Source: Pseudeuparius sepicola
Taxonomy: Eukaryota > Arthropoda > Insecta > Coleoptera > Anthribidae
DNA length: 64,000 bases
Reading direction: 5' to 3'
NCBI GenBank assembly: GCA_963920635.1
Contig: OY987298.1
Span: forward strand, 108,381,309-108,445,308
Shown in pieces: positions 46,380 to 58,622 of the stretch; within the stretch, counting starts at the first letter, position 1; each line of letters starts with the position of its first letter. The notes under the pieces are model-generated. The model made no database searches. It saw nothing but the letters and a program-made list of their open reading frames with translations, and was not told where the DNA came from. The translations under genes and the position numbers were made by a program.

Positions 46380-48894
46380 TTTCACTATGGTTTTAATATC
46401 AGTGTGTTTGTTGAATCTAAAGTCGGACCTATCCAACTGCACTGGTTTGCGAGATTTATGAAAATAACTGGTAAAATTTCAAGTCTGTGCCATTAAAAGC
46501 CGAAGACAAAATTGGTATTTAATGTGGTTTTAGTTTAATTATGTAGTTGTATTATATTTCTTGAATAGGCACAAATTAAGTTAAAGTACATCGGTGGGAG
46601 AAAGTTCATATACAATCTCGTAAATGTGATTATTCTATGCCTAATAAAGAGGTAAAAGTTAATATACCTACCCACTTTAATAATTTTGACATTATACAGG
46701 GTGTCCGTTAAGTATGAGGCAATCTCGCGGGATCAGGTAGGGGATGTCAAAATATTTCGATTGAGCTCAACAACTACTGGTCAAAACTCTGAGATACAGG
46801 GCATTGTATTTCTTTTTCTGAAATTGAATTATGGCTATATCTCCCAAAATAATAAAGCTGCTGAACTGTCAATTTCTATGCATCTCACAGAGGACGCCGC
46901 TTGCGCTATTTTTGAATCGCGCTTTCACTCGCAACTTTTTTTGGTTATCTTTTTGGACTTGCAGGTCCATCAGTTTAGTGCATCTTTTTATTCTACAACC
47001 AAAAGGTACCTACTCTTGTTTCCTAACGATAAAATCAACCATTTGCATTGAAATTGGCAAAACGTGACCCAAAACACCTGTTACTCCAACATTCAAAACA
47101 TTTCACCTACCGCTTTCAAATGTTACAGATCTACACTGTACGTTCAAAATGAAGAAAAAAAAATCCAAATGGACATCGGTCAAAACACAATTGATTTTCT
47201 TGAAATAGGGTGTCCATATCTTTTCAAATTCAGTCCTTTCCATTTTGAAAGTGAATAATTTTTGGTAGGTACACTTTAAATGGCACAGTTGACCTGTAAC
47301 ATTTGAAAAGAGCAGTTAAACATCTTATGTTTCGAATGTTGGAGTTAACCCGTGTTTTGGGGCCCGTTTTGCCAATTTCAACGTTAACGGTTGATGTTAT
47401 CGTTAGGAAACAAGAGTACACTTTTGCTGACAAATAAAAAGTTGCAGTAAAATCAGGGACCTACAAGACCAAAACTAGCGCAAGTGGCGCCCTTTGTGAG
47501 ACACGTAGAAATTGACATTTTTCAGCTTATTCTCCATCCCAAAAATGCAAAAGTGCCAAATTGATATTGCCATAATTAAATTTCAAAAAGAGAACTAAAA
47601 ACTAAAACGAAGAAGTTTAGGACCTATTTTTATATAAGCAACCCACCTTACAATGAGTTTTTGTACAAAATGTCAAAGTCCTGATCGAAAAACCTGGTTC
47701 ACCCTGTATATCAATCTGTATTTGCCTGTATAGCTTTTATCATATACAATTGTTATTACATTGTTATCATTATCATCAGTTCAGCAGCTTTATTAATTTT
47801 GTAGATATTACCATAATTCCATTTCCAAAAAAGTACTACTATGCCCTGTATCTCAGTAAGTATTGAGATGTGACCCATAGTTGGGAAGAAACATATCTAC
47901 GTAGTATCCAAAGTTTAAATTTTCAAAACCACGCAAACATAACCTCATTTTTTAAAACACGAATTTCACTTACGTATTTTACTTGTTTCATCGCGGTTTT
48001 TACACACGATTGCATTTACAATGATCTAAAATGAGATATTTGACAAAACAATTAAAAAGAAATCATCGTTTTCATTTATTTACATAAAATGCAAACTACA
48101 ATAAAGGTGAAATTCTCGTATAATTACCAACCCTCTCCAGCACAAGCATGTCTGGGGTATAATATACCTACTCCTAGTTTGGACTACTGTGAGTCTGTGA
48201 GGGTGAGAATTATTAAATTATATCTATAAAAGGCGTTCAGATTTGACCTTGTAAAATTACGATGCACTGCACAATTTTGATGACTTTTTTGTGTGCGTGT
48301 AGGAAGTGTCCTTATACTTGTGGGATATATCGTCATGGTCACTATTCCACGGCCTGCTATGATTTTTTCGACGCCATGTAAAATGTTATTAGGAATTTTT
48401 TCATCGGAAATATGACAATGTAGCTTTATTTAGCACCCCTGCAACCCGAAGTTCTATTAATTTATATCGTCGACTAACATTTCTACAGAACCTTAAAGTT
48501 GGAAAAATTGATTTATTTCTTTTTAATTAAAAATCAAGAGAGTGTTGGAACTATCTGAAAATCGAGCAAGCTTATTAAAACGGCCTAAAAATGTCGCATT
48601 AGTAAATAAAAAGGCAAATAACACCGTTTTATATTTTTTAGGTATAATTCTATTCTACAATCCAGAAAGGTAGACAATTATCAAAAAGTCAATAGGTGGT
48701 GCTTAAATCGCGGTTTAGAAACTGCCTCAGATATTGGGTTACTAGAGTACCATAAACAAGGGTGCGTTAGTAATCCGTTGGTATTTGCCTAAGTCCTTTA
48801 TTATTTCAAAAATAGGTATAATGGCGTATTGATGTTACTTAGTCACATATGCCAGATTTAAGTATTATTTTCACAGTTAATAAAATAGTTATTT
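46380..48894. other. upstream of CSP-B, repeat debris
   Basis: Around 46435-46460 on the minus strand lie a CATAAAT box and a GCAGT initiator-like motif, weak promoter candidates. From 46697 (TACAGGGTGTCCGTTAAG) to about 47716 (CACCCTGTATATC) are fragments of the dispersed family with TTATTCTCCATCCC and AGTGGCGCCCT. A fragment of the 34071-34990 3' end is near 48140-48220. Around 48400-48660 are blocks of the foldback at 49620-50030. Confidence 0.45.
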
Positions 48895-49495
48895 ATGTAC
48901 CAAGGCACTGAAGTTCAATTTTTTATGACTCATGAGGAATTTAGTTGCCGAGGCCTCTGGCTGAGGAAAATAAACCACAAGAGTCATAAAAAGAACTTCA
49001 GTGCCGAGGCACATATTAATTATTTTTTGAAATCGGAAAAAAAATATTAGGCAAGAAAGTAATCATACGGGATCACCCATCCATGAACCAACTGCGCGCG
49101 GCGTTGCTTGACTTTGACGATCGCTCTACCTAGGTCAAGTATGACAAGACACGGCGCCTTCGAACAGAAAAACTAAACTGCTGCTTGTTTTGCAGCCTCC
49201 ATAACAAATCTATTGATATTCAAACCTACTAAAATATTTATAATGAAGGGTTGCGGTGCTATAAGGTAACAATTTCGCAATGTGTACGAAAAGTTAAATG
49301 GGCCTTTATTGGCCGGGTTTTGAATATTTGGTCACTTTTGACGAGCGATGGCTCCGCGTCTGACGTTTGATGTTTACATCTCGCCAAGGCCCATTTATTG
49401 AAAAAAATCGTACAATAATGCGCTACTTCAGTGCCGATTTCTGAGCTTTTAATGACGATTTTGGGACACTTTACTGCCGATTTCAAGAAAAAAAA
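48895..49495 (-). repeat. composite repeat with 5S-rRNA-like module, copy 3
   Basis: The longest copy. On the minus strand: upstream domain, then the 5S-like module at 49070-49160 with CGATCGTCAAAGTCAAGCAA, CGCGCAGTTGGTTC and ATGGATGGGTGATCCC, an A-rich stretch, and a terminal inverted pair GTGCCTCGGCACTGAAGTTC around a hairpin. The module matches the 5S internal promoter order (A-box side then C-box side). Transcription competence is unknown. Confidence 0.7.
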
Positions 49496-49619
49496 AACAT
49501 TAATTTTTCTTTGTCTCTTCCTTGTAAATAGTTTTTAGCCTTTACTGAAAATTGGCTAATTTGGACTTATGCAATTTTCACACTAGGCCGACGATATGCC
49601 AGATTTAAGTATTATTTAT

Positions 49620-50030
49620 TCGATGCGATATTTTGAAAAACGCTACTTAGTAGCGATTTTTTGCTAAAAAAACTGGCAATGTAGCTTTTACTAGCATCAG
49701 GAAGGCTTTGGAAATATTTGAAAATCGGATAAACTTTCTCGAGACAACCCAAAATTGTCCCATCAGGAAAATAAACACCATCCTATTTTTTATAATAATA
49801 CTTAAACATGGCATATTCTTCATAGATGAGAGAAAAATATGTCATATTTAAGCGTTATTTTAAAACGGTAGGATGGTGTTCTTTTTCTGTTTTCTTTATT
49901 AGTGGGACATTTTCGGGATGTCTCGATTAAGTTTACCAGATTTTTCTGATTCCAGATTTTTAATGTTAAATAAAATAATATTTTTTTCTCAACTTTAGTG
50001 CCCTGTAGAAATGTTAGCTGACGGAGTAAG
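49620..50030. mobile_element. foldback element
   Basis: Outer arms (AACTTTCTCGAGACA and TGTCTCGATTAAGTTTACC) and inner arms (AACACCATCCTATTTT and its complement with AGGATGGTGTT) are inverted. Related sequences occur near 48400-48650. Confidence 0.65.
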
Positions 50031-50959
50031 TTAATAAAACTTGGGACATTAAGATTTCAGGGCATGCTGAATAAAGACAGGTTTCAGATTTGCGATAAAC
50101 AAATCCCTAATAGCATTTTCCAAAAAATTATCACACAAAAAAATCATCAAAATCGTGCAGCGTATCACAATTTTACAGGGGTGTTCCGGATCAAATCTGA
50201 ATACCTGAATCTAGAGCATGAAAACGCCAAACTGAGATCCCAAATTGAAAACGTGAACAAAAATTGCCGAAAAAATTATTTGAGGTACTTAAAATAAAAC
50301 CTGAAATATTCTGTTATGATAATATACAAAAAGGAAGATAGAGACGAAATAACAAACTATTATAGATCGATATCACTTATTTCAAATATTTCAAAAATTA
50401 TTGAAAAAATAAACAATATCTACCTACGGTTTCCACGAAGGAATAATTATCAAAAATACTGTCATCAAAAATATATTGTAAAAAAATTTCTCTAAACTTG
50501 TTCTATCAGCTTTTATGGTGGGTTTATGCAAGCCAATTTAACGTAATTTAACATTAACGTAACGTAAGAGAGAAGTTACAATAATATATTATTCGATGGG
50601 AGTATTTATGCAGCATAATTTAAGGTAACGTTACGAAAAATTAATCAACTTTTAACTTTCGCGTTAAAATTAAAGAAAATCTCAGTTTGCGCATGCGTAA
50701 CTTCCTTGCCAACAGTAAGAAACAAACTCACAACTAGTAAGAACAAAACTTCCCTATAGCATTGGTTGTTTATTATTTATTATTTAGGATGGTTATGGGA
50801 TGGGTTTTTTTATTTTCTGCTGAGGGGCGAAGTTCTAAGTCTTCCAGGGGGCCTCCGATATTGTAATGGAGGACTAATAGACCTCCTGCGAAAATTTTAT
50901 TTTGGCATTTTCCCTGTTTTTGTGCAGAATTAAATTATTAAATAATCCTTACATAAAAG
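50031..50959. other. intergenic
   Basis: A 77-codon frame (50064-50297) has no recognised domain. A GGTGGGTTTATGC half-end lies near 50520. No gene supported. Confidence 0.3.
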
Positions 50960-50993
50960 CACAGAAAATATACTTCGTAGTATATTTTCTGTG
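50960..50993. repeat. palindrome, second copy of the CACAGAAAATATA core
   Basis: CACAGAAAATATACT and AGTATATTTTCTGTG form a 15-bp stem around TCGT. The stem core is identical to that at 355-397. Confidence 0.85.
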
Positions 50994-51716
50994 ATAAAAG
51001 TTACACCAAATTCTTATGTTTTGCATTGTTTTCTAATCTCTTCAAAGATTTGGCAGATACATATTTTAGGTTTTGGTATTCTACTTACAGTTTTATGATT
51101 CTGGGATTAGTTTGGAGGCATTTTTCGTTACAACCATGTTAGCCTGAACCGGGGCCCACCGAAACTTACCTGAGCCCCCCAGGGCCCCACTTTTGTTAAT
51201 TTTCATTGTTTATCCTGTAGAGATTCAGGTTTTGAAGAAATACCCCAGGAATATTTCAGAATATTCTCCAATATTCTATTTGAAGATATAACCTCAGGGA
51301 ATTGGGCTTGGAAGTAAGTAAAAGGTTAGAAAGAGATTTTGATGCAAATTTGAAGTTTGAGAGCAGAAGTATATTTCTGGTCAGTGACAGTGTCTAACAA
51401 GTTAATTTGTAACTTCTACAATAGTAACCAAGGCAATGAATTTGGAGTGCTATTATTGAAATCTGGTACATTTTTGGAAGTGGAACTTGAGGAGAATCTG
51501 AAGTAAATGCCCGTAACCAGAAAACAAGCCGCAATGGAGATGTCAAAGTTGATGGAAATGTTTATGAAGAAGTTTGACGAAATGGATAAGAATCACGAAA
51601 AAGGAATAAGAAACAAGAAGATCTAATGAAGATGGGCAAGAAACAAGAAGAAATAGAGATGAAACAAGAAGAAGAAGACTTAATGAAGAATCTTCAAGAA
51701 GATATAGGTACCTAAT

Positions 51717-52010
51717 AATAATAATAATAATAATTTTCACCCTCACAAGACTCCAAACCCCAGAAGCAACTGAATGCTTGTGCGGGGGAGGGGGCAAGTT
51801 ATAGTTATTTTGTCTTCGTTGCCGCTTGCGGCTAAGACCGACTTTTCCAGATAGAACTAGGTAGCTCAAGTACTACGGAAAACTTTAGAAAACCGCAGTA
51901 ATCGCAGTGAGTGTAAGACAATGAGTAAATTACACAGATAAAGCTAGTATGGAGCAATATCGTGAATCCACCGCGACTCCTGAACAATGAATTAAAGAAG
52001 AACGAAGAAG
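51717..52010 (-). repeat. inserted copy of the GTGAGGGTGAGAATTATT-ended repeat
   Basis: Reads in reverse relative to 34690-34970, ending in an (AAT)n run next to TTCACCCTCACA. It interrupts the gypsy gag remnant. Confidence 0.6.
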
Positions 52011-52159
52011 AAGGGGGCAATATTCAAGAAAAATCGATGAGTAACCTTAAAGAAGAAATAAAAACCGGATGAGACGAAAACAACAAGATATTATAAGAGA
52101 TCAAAGTACAGTTACAAAAGAAATTTACGAAGAGATTGTTGAAGAAGAAGTAACCCACT

Positions 52160-52516
52160 AATATTATCGTGTTTTACTCTTCAAGCACTTTCATTTGATA
52201 CCCGTAATAAGGGGGTTGAAAAGAAAAAAATGTAATCCGCCATCTTGGAGCGGCGGCCATATTGAATTTAGTGTGATGTCAGTAACTTTACCGTTTTCTT
52301 CTACTCTTCAAGCCCTTTCATTTAATACCTAAATTAAGGGGTTTTGACAAAAAATACATCATCCGATATCTTGCGGCGACCGCCATTTTGAAAGTATTAC
52401 AATATTGAGTAATGCATATTGTATTGTCACCAGAACTAAAGGTGTATGCAAAATTTCAGCTCAATCGGATGTTAAAAATTGATTCTAATTCAGCTTGCAA
52501 GATTCGACCCACCTAT
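52160..52516 (+). repeat. 3' end of a non-LTR-like element
   Basis: Direct subrepeats (TACTCTTCAAG..TTTCATTT) and AAATTTCAGCTCAATCGGAT followed by a tetranucleotide tail resemble the 3' ends of RTE-type insect retroposons. No coding region remains. Confidence 0.5.
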
Positions 52517-52706
52517 ACATACATACAGACATACATACATACATACATACATACATACAAACATACATACATACATACATACATACATACATACATACAT
52601 ACATACATACATACATACATACATACATACATACATACATACATACATACATACATACATACATACATACATACATACATACATACATACATACATACAT
52701 ACATAC
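52517..52706 (+). repeat. (ACAT)n microsatellite
   Basis: About 47 units of ACAT with two variant units near the start. All six frames are open across it, which produces spurious Tyr/Ile/His/Thr and Met/Tyr/Val/Cys peptides. Probably grown from the tail of the preceding retroposon. Confidence 0.95.
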
Positions 52707-53559
52707 TAACAGGGCAAGTTAAACAAAAGCTTGTAATATAAACGAGATTCGTCAACAGTGAAGAAATAATGGAATAGTTGGATGTGAAGATAAAGCAGCT
52801 GCTATCAATACAGGACGTACCAAAACCATGGCCAGTGCTAGTATGAAGATGAAGCCCCCAAGTTTGATGGAAAAGTGGCATGGAGCACTTACCTTAACCA
52901 GTTTGAGGCTGTTGCAGAAAGAAACTACTGGACGGAAGAACAGAGGGCTCGAAATTTGAAGCTGTGTCTACGAGGTGAGGCCACCAGCATAACTATTGTG
53001 CCCTGGTTAGATTCCTAGAAATGCGTGACGGTGAAGCTCATTTGCAGCAGGTATACCAGGCGCAGCTGAAAGGCAGACGACAATGTGCCGATGGAACCCT
53101 ACAACAGTAGTTCGAGTTCGACATTGTCCGCTTGGTAAATCTGACCTATCGATCAGCTCCAGTCGAATTCAGAGAACAAATCCCGGTAAGCGGCTCAATA
53201 GATGGCGTGGGTGACAATGAGACTAGCCAAGCACTAGCCGTCACAAATATATTCGGGAAGCTTTGGCGCACGCCTTGGGACATATCCCAAGCTGTAACAC
53301 AAGCAGCACGTAGACAAGTGAGGTTAAGAAATGTGCGAACCCAGAACATAATCACTACCAGCAATGCCAACGTAGAACAAATGATAAGAGACACCCAAAC
53401 ATCCTTTCACGTGTTACGTCATCCAAACAAGGTACGGGTGGTCGAAGAAATATACTACTACGCTGCTGGAACTGTAGAGAGGAGGGGCATATAAAACGCC
53501 AGAAGTCCAATCTTGTCGATGTCGAGAAAGATGAAAACACCGAATAGCCAGCTTTGAGG

Positions 53560-54319
53560 GCCGAAAGCTGGCTGGGTGCTACCAAGCCCCGCCTATTATC
53601 AGGCTGCCAAATTCTGGAGGTAGCAGGAGTACCAGGAAATATCTGCGACCGGGAAGCATTACCTGCTTTTCGTCTCCTATACGGCTAGCGCAACCAAGTG
53701 CGCCAATCGTGTAGGAAACGGATGCGAGACCTGCATTTCCGTTCCCTAAGGGGTTAGCACACACACATGCCAACAATCACTCCGCAATGAGCTTTCTAGG
53801 TGGACCTTCTTTGTAGGTGCATACAGAGTGTTAATAAAGTACCTATATGTCACAAAATTGCAATGGAAGATTCTTGGGTCGATTTCAAGAAAAATCTTGA
53901 TATGAACGACAGATCGACAGAAGAGTTTCCTTTTTGAGATGCAGGATGTGGAAATTTCCAGAAAAATATCGAAAATTTTGAATATCTTTTCTGTAAATCT
54001 TGAATAAATCGAAGCCAAACTTAAAAGACATCAATAAGTTGTCCTAGTTTGTTGCAATAATGTGTTATTTATTTAAGTTATCCTACAGCTGGTTGCAATT
54101 GTGTTATTTAGCAGTAGTAAAATAACTTTAATAATTCCATCACAAAACTCGTGTTTGTCTTGAATCCCTGACAGTCAAAAGATGACTTTTGTAGAGAATT
54201 TTATGGTCTCTACAAAAATGTAATAAATGTTGTATTACACAGAGCCGGGCTACTTTGTTTCAAATTAAGCAATGTCGATCCTTCGTAACTACGCCACTGA
54301 CAGCCCCATAAGGCTAGTA
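53560..54319. other. stretch without gene
   Basis: GC-moderate to 53790, then AT-rich. AAAGCTGGCT-type short repeats only. Confidence 0.3.
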
Positions 54320-54321
54320 TA

Positions 54322-54632
54322 CGAGGGTCGATCAATAAGTATGTTTAACGACAGGTGGTGTTGCTGAGGGAATTTGACATTACCGTCCTGTACTGACATC
54401 TGTTAAACCACACCATACTAAATTTCAGACTCATTTATAGGTTAGTTTTTATTTGACAGTTATTCTATCTTACCTGTTTCGTGTCTTTCGATAAAATGGA
54501 AAAAGAGCGACATCGATCAGAAATGCGCTTTTTATTTTTGGACGGAAAACATGCGAAGAGATAAAAGCGAAATTCACCGTCACCATATTGGTTTAATGAA
54601 TTCAAACGTGGTAAAACTTGTCTTATTATAAC
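54322..54632 (+). pseudogene. 5' end of a mariner transposon, truncated
   Basis: Begins CGAGGGTCGATCAATAAGTA, a mariner terminal repeat, just after a TA. The transposase start ATG is at 54496 and reads MEKERHRSEMRFLFLDGKHA, with a stop soon after and WFNEFKRGKT in a shifted frame. The catalytic region is absent. Confidence 0.85.
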
Positions 54633-54639
54633 GGAGAAT

Positions 54640-56399
54640 TAGTGAAATATCGCACCAATATCTATGCATTGATAGGTACCTATAAGAGTAAAACAGAATA
54701 TTTTCGAGGCGAACTTAGTACTAATTAATTATCTATCTACATATGTGATAATGTGTTTTCCCCTAAAAAATCGCTAATTTCTCGAATATTCATAGCTATA
54801 TTATAAAACTGAATCCATGACTTTCATTTGAGAAAAAACTGAAATGGGTCTTAGGTAGATACTTTTTTGGAAGACCTATCCAACAAAAATGTTTTTAAAG
54901 TAGGTTCACAAATGAAAATGGTGCCAAAGTGGGGCACCCTTCCTTTCCAAGCTGATTTAAAAATACTTGGCACAAAGTTGATATTCAACTAAACTTACCT
55001 TTGTCCCAAAAGTGATGGGACAATTAAGTACCTAGTATAAGAGGATCTTGAAATTTTTTTAATGTTTTAAAATATTTCTCAAAATAATAATTTAATCAGT
55101 CGGGCGAAATTTAGACTACAGATCTTTTGTCACACGTCACACAGAAAATACGAATTAATGCCTGGTCCATACAGCGTTTTTAACTCTTTTACATAGTTTA
55201 TTTTAAAGAAATTGTATTATTATTATTTGTAAAAATAAATTAAAACTAAAAGATAAAGAAGCTGTATGAACCAAGCATAGTAAATATGTGCATGATCTTC
55301 AATTTAAACTATTTGTAATAAATAATGTACAATAATAAGTTAAGAAAATACTTTATTTCAGTTTCAAAATATGCGGGAACAATTCCTTACAAATAGATGT
55401 AAAAATATCTACATTTTCTTTTTAAAAGCTATAAATAAATATTCATTCTCACAGCCACAAATATTTGGTTATAAAAAAAGTTATATATATACTCTTCTTA
55501 AGTAATGTGGTCACGAAAAATTGCTGGAAATTAATTTTAAGCTCGTAGGTCGGCCGCTAGGGAGCGTATTAGAAACAGTAAATTTGAAAAATGAGTTTTC
55601 TCAAAAAAGTTACTTATAAAGGTATATTATAAATAATGTTATTGCACTCTTCAGCAAATTCTGAACAATTTTCGTTAAGGATTTTTTGCTCTAGATCTTC
55701 AAATAAAGGTGAAACGGGCGGATAAACCTTGACATGAAAAAAATGCTGTTAACTCCGGTTTGGCTTAACCGAATTGGTCCAATTTGGGCTTATTGAAGAG
55801 GGCTTTCCTTCTTATATCAAATGACTGCCCAGTATATAAGGTTATTTCGAATTTCGTGGTCACCGCTAGAGGGCGCAATTTGAAAAATTTTCCTTTTATT
55901 AAAATTTTCTCCGAAATTTTAAATGCAATGATATATTTATTCTGTTATAATCGAAATGGAGAGTAAATTTACAACAAAAAAATCTCACAGAAACGAAGAA
56001 GCTTAGGACCTAGGTTTACATTAGCAACCCACCTTATAATGAGTTTTTCTGACCAAAAAACCTGGGTCACACTGTATATCGTTGTTTTCAGCTTATTCTC
56101 TATCCCCAAAAACACAGCAGTGACAAATTTCAGTTCAGCCCTGTACATAATGTCAAAGTCCTGCTCAAAAAACCTGGAACACCCTGTATAGATATCAAAC
56201 GATAAAATATCAACACTCATCGTTGGTGTTAATTTTAGTTTAGGTACACTTAAAGCTATTTCATTAAATTACAGGCCAAGTTATTTGCTCGGGTTGCTAT
56301 TCTAACGTATAGTTGATGTCTCTCAAGTATAAAGCAGGTTGTTATTCGACCGTGGCGCTTGTAGCGCTGACTGTCGTATTCAGGGACTCTTGAAAATAA
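54640..56399. other. intergenic, repeat fragments
   Basis: AT-rich, no gene. CCGCTAGAGGGCGC at about 55864-55877 resembles a CTCF core. From about 55990 to 56190 the sequence repeats the family seen near 47600-47730 (GCAACCCACCTTA, AATGAGTTTTT, CACCCTGTATA). Confidence 0.4.
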
Positions 56400-56720
56400 G
56401 GGGACCCAGCAATTAGCATGTCAAAGTCAAAGGAAAAATGAAGCCTCCAGAGCGTATATTATATATTTCTTATCTATGCTTCAGAGGAAGTTAGTTTTCT
56501 GTGGACTCCAAGATGCGTCCACAAGGGGGCTTGTACAAGGTTATGTTATAATATATGTCAGTGTCCAACTGTTATCAGGTTTTATGTGACATGTCAGTGC
56601 CATATATTCTAAAGGGGGCAAAATATTTCACATAATAATTCACATCAACTTTCAAATTTGAATTTACCTACGGTTATCTCGTTATGTGATAATAAATTGA
56701 GTTATAAATGGGTCGCGGAA
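56400..56720. repeat. interspersed repeat, copy 1
   Basis: Shares long blocks with 57430-57800 (AAGGGGGCTT, ACAAGGTTAT, ATGTGACATGTCAGT, GGGCAAAATATTTCACAT, ATAATAAATTGAGTTA) and, in reverse, with about 27080-27260 inside the CSP-A intron. Function unknown. Confidence 0.65.
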
Positions 56721-56725
56721 AATAG

Positions 56726-56885
56726 TTCGAAATAATTGTTCGAAAAAAATAGTTCGAACGACATTAGTTCGAAAAACATTAGTTCGAAAAACATTAGTTC
56801 GAAAAGTTATTTGTTCGAAAAACATTAGTTCGAAAAGTTAATAGTTCGAAAAACCGTAGTTCGAAAAACAGTAGTTCGAAAAATA
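56726..56885. repeat. 15-bp TTCGAA minisatellite
   Basis: Eleven TTCGAA hexamers start at 56726, 56739, 56753, 56768, 56783, 56798, 56814, 56829, 56845, 56860 and 56875, spaced 13-16 bp, mostly 15. Consensus unit TTCGAAAAACATTAG. Confidence 0.9.
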
Positions 56886-57429
56886 AAAATGTGGGTATAT
56901 ATACTTATAATAAATTTCTTAGGGCCATAATGAAATTAAAGGAGCCCTTAGATAAAAGTGAATGGGTTCCTTTAATGGAATTCACTTTCAGCAAATTTGA
57001 TACATTTTTAAAAATAATCTTCCTAATCATTTTACCAAAAAATTTGGCCCATTATAGTTTATTTGGTGATAAAATCGGCTACTTCGAATTCCACGCTATA
57101 ATAATAATAATATTTCTCACCCTCACAATACTCCAATAATGTTACATACCTATCTTTGAAAAGTTGGGATCCTTTCCGACAATGTGAAAGCCTGGCCGTA
57201 AGAACGCGGTCTGGCAGCACATGTACTGTAACACTGCTTGAATAAGAGTCATCTCGGTATGTAGCTTCTTTGGAATCCGTCAGAGGAGTAGGTTTGACCG
57301 CAAGTGAGAGTCACAGTTTTTGAAACACAAAATATACATTTTTTTAGTCAGCCTGTATATTTGGACCGCAAGTTAGAGTCACAGTTATTTGAGACACCCT
57401 GTATATTTTGCGCAAAATGTACAGGGTCC

Positions 57430-57800
57430 CCAGCAATCAGCATGTCACAGTCTATTGCAAAGGAAAAGTGAAGCCGTGAGGGGAAGTTTGTTTTCTGTCG
57501 ACTCTTAAGAAGACTATAAGCCAAGGGGGCTTCTACAAGGTTATATTAGTCCGTGCACTCTAATTTGACACGCGAATACCTCAGTCTAAGCGCTAGCGAT
57601 TCATAAGCAGCTTATTGTGCGTCACTTAGACTGAGGTTCTCGCGTGTCAAACTTAGAGTACACGGACTGTATATGTCAGGTTCTATGTGACATGTCAGTT
57701 CCATAGATTCTAAAGAGGGCAAAATATTTCACATCATAATTCACATCAACTATCAAATTTGAATTTACCTACGATTATATCTCGTTATGTAATAATAAAT
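57430..57800. repeat. interspersed repeat, copy 2, with inserted hairpin
   Basis: Second copy of the 56400-56720 repeat. A 121-bp hairpin (57548-57668) is inserted where copy 1 is continuous. Confidence 0.65.
57548..57668. mobile_element. 121-bp foldback insert
   Basis: AGTCCGTGCACTCTAA, then TTTGACACGCGA and ACCTCAGTCTAAG, are inverted on the right, giving arms of about 44 bp. It is absent from the homologous copy at 56400-56720, which shows it was inserted. Confidence 0.8.
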
Positions 57801-58622
57801 TGAGTTACCGATATAAATATTATCTAAAAATCTTAGAAAGTTAAGTACCCTTATTATAGTTCTAATGACAAGAAATGTTGATAATCGTTGAACTGATTTA
57901 CCTTTTTCTTGTGGACTCGGCAACATGTGCAATGGAATCATTTTAAGTTTTTTATTTCCAGATACTCAGATGTGTCAGTTATATGTCTTTGGCCTTAAGG
58001 TTTATTAAAAAAATCGTTGGCATGAAAATAATAGGAGCAAATTAGCCGTCTTGGATAAAGAGACCTCCAGTAATCCCAATAATTCCAACCCACGCCACTA
58101 ACAACTATTGTTGTAACCAACTACATCAGTTCTTAGCTGTCGAAAGCTAAGTGGGGGTGCTTATAATTCAGATTTTTGCAAAAGAGGTACCAACTTACCA
58201 TATCTACTGCTACTTAAATTCGTGGAAATAATTGCTGGAACTATCAAATAAATTTGTTTCGTTTGGCAGTTGCCATATTCTGCACTTGTTGGCACAAAAT
58301 TGGCATGTTTAATTTTTATAAATCATGGAAACCATTATTAATTTTTACTAACAATCAAGGCACCTGCTATATTCATAGATTCTCTAATAAAATGGCATAC
58401 TTAGCGTCACTGCTACCATTAGAATGTGGAAAGAATATAGGCCTCACGTCGAAAAGTACAATGCCGGGTCCCCTTACTTTAAATAGTTCACGGCTGTCAC
58501 GTCTGACACTTTTTTGGTTCACCAAGACAAAAAATACCTAATGCAAAATACATTGTTAGCCATTTGTCTGTTTTCCATTATTCCAACATGATATATAGCC
58601 GTAAGAAGTCTTTATAACTACG
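57801..58622. other. intergenic
   Basis: No gene seen. GGGTCCCCTTACTTTAAA near 58466 is another fragment of the 56400-56720 family. Confidence 0.35.

Larger units (their letters stand above)
51507..53515 (+). pseudogene. decayed Ty3/gypsy-type gag, interrupted
   Basis: A short N-terminal piece (51507-51626, starting MPVTRKQAAMEM) ends in a stop. The main gag region resumes near 52850 with PKFDGKVAWSTYLNQFEAVA, followed after stops by LVNLTYRSAPVEFREQI and, near 53460, CWNCREEGH, a degraded zinc knuckle lacking its last cysteine. Between them lie a reverse-oriented copy of another repeat (51717-52010) and a non-LTR-like tail with (ACAT)n. No protease or polymerase follows. Family assignment is from the gag pattern only. 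Confidence 0.65.

Noticed and set aside
49070..49160. Functional 5S rRNA gene
   Set aside because: The similarity covers mainly the internal control region, diverges elsewhere and sits inside a dispersed repeat.
52479..52722. Six-frame open peptides over the (ACAT)n array
   Set aside because: A tetranucleotide repeat without stop triplets is open in all frames; there is no sign of coding.
56726..56885. CRISPR array
   Set aside because: Units are about 15 bp with 6-bp conserved cores, no spacers, and the DNA is eukaryotic.
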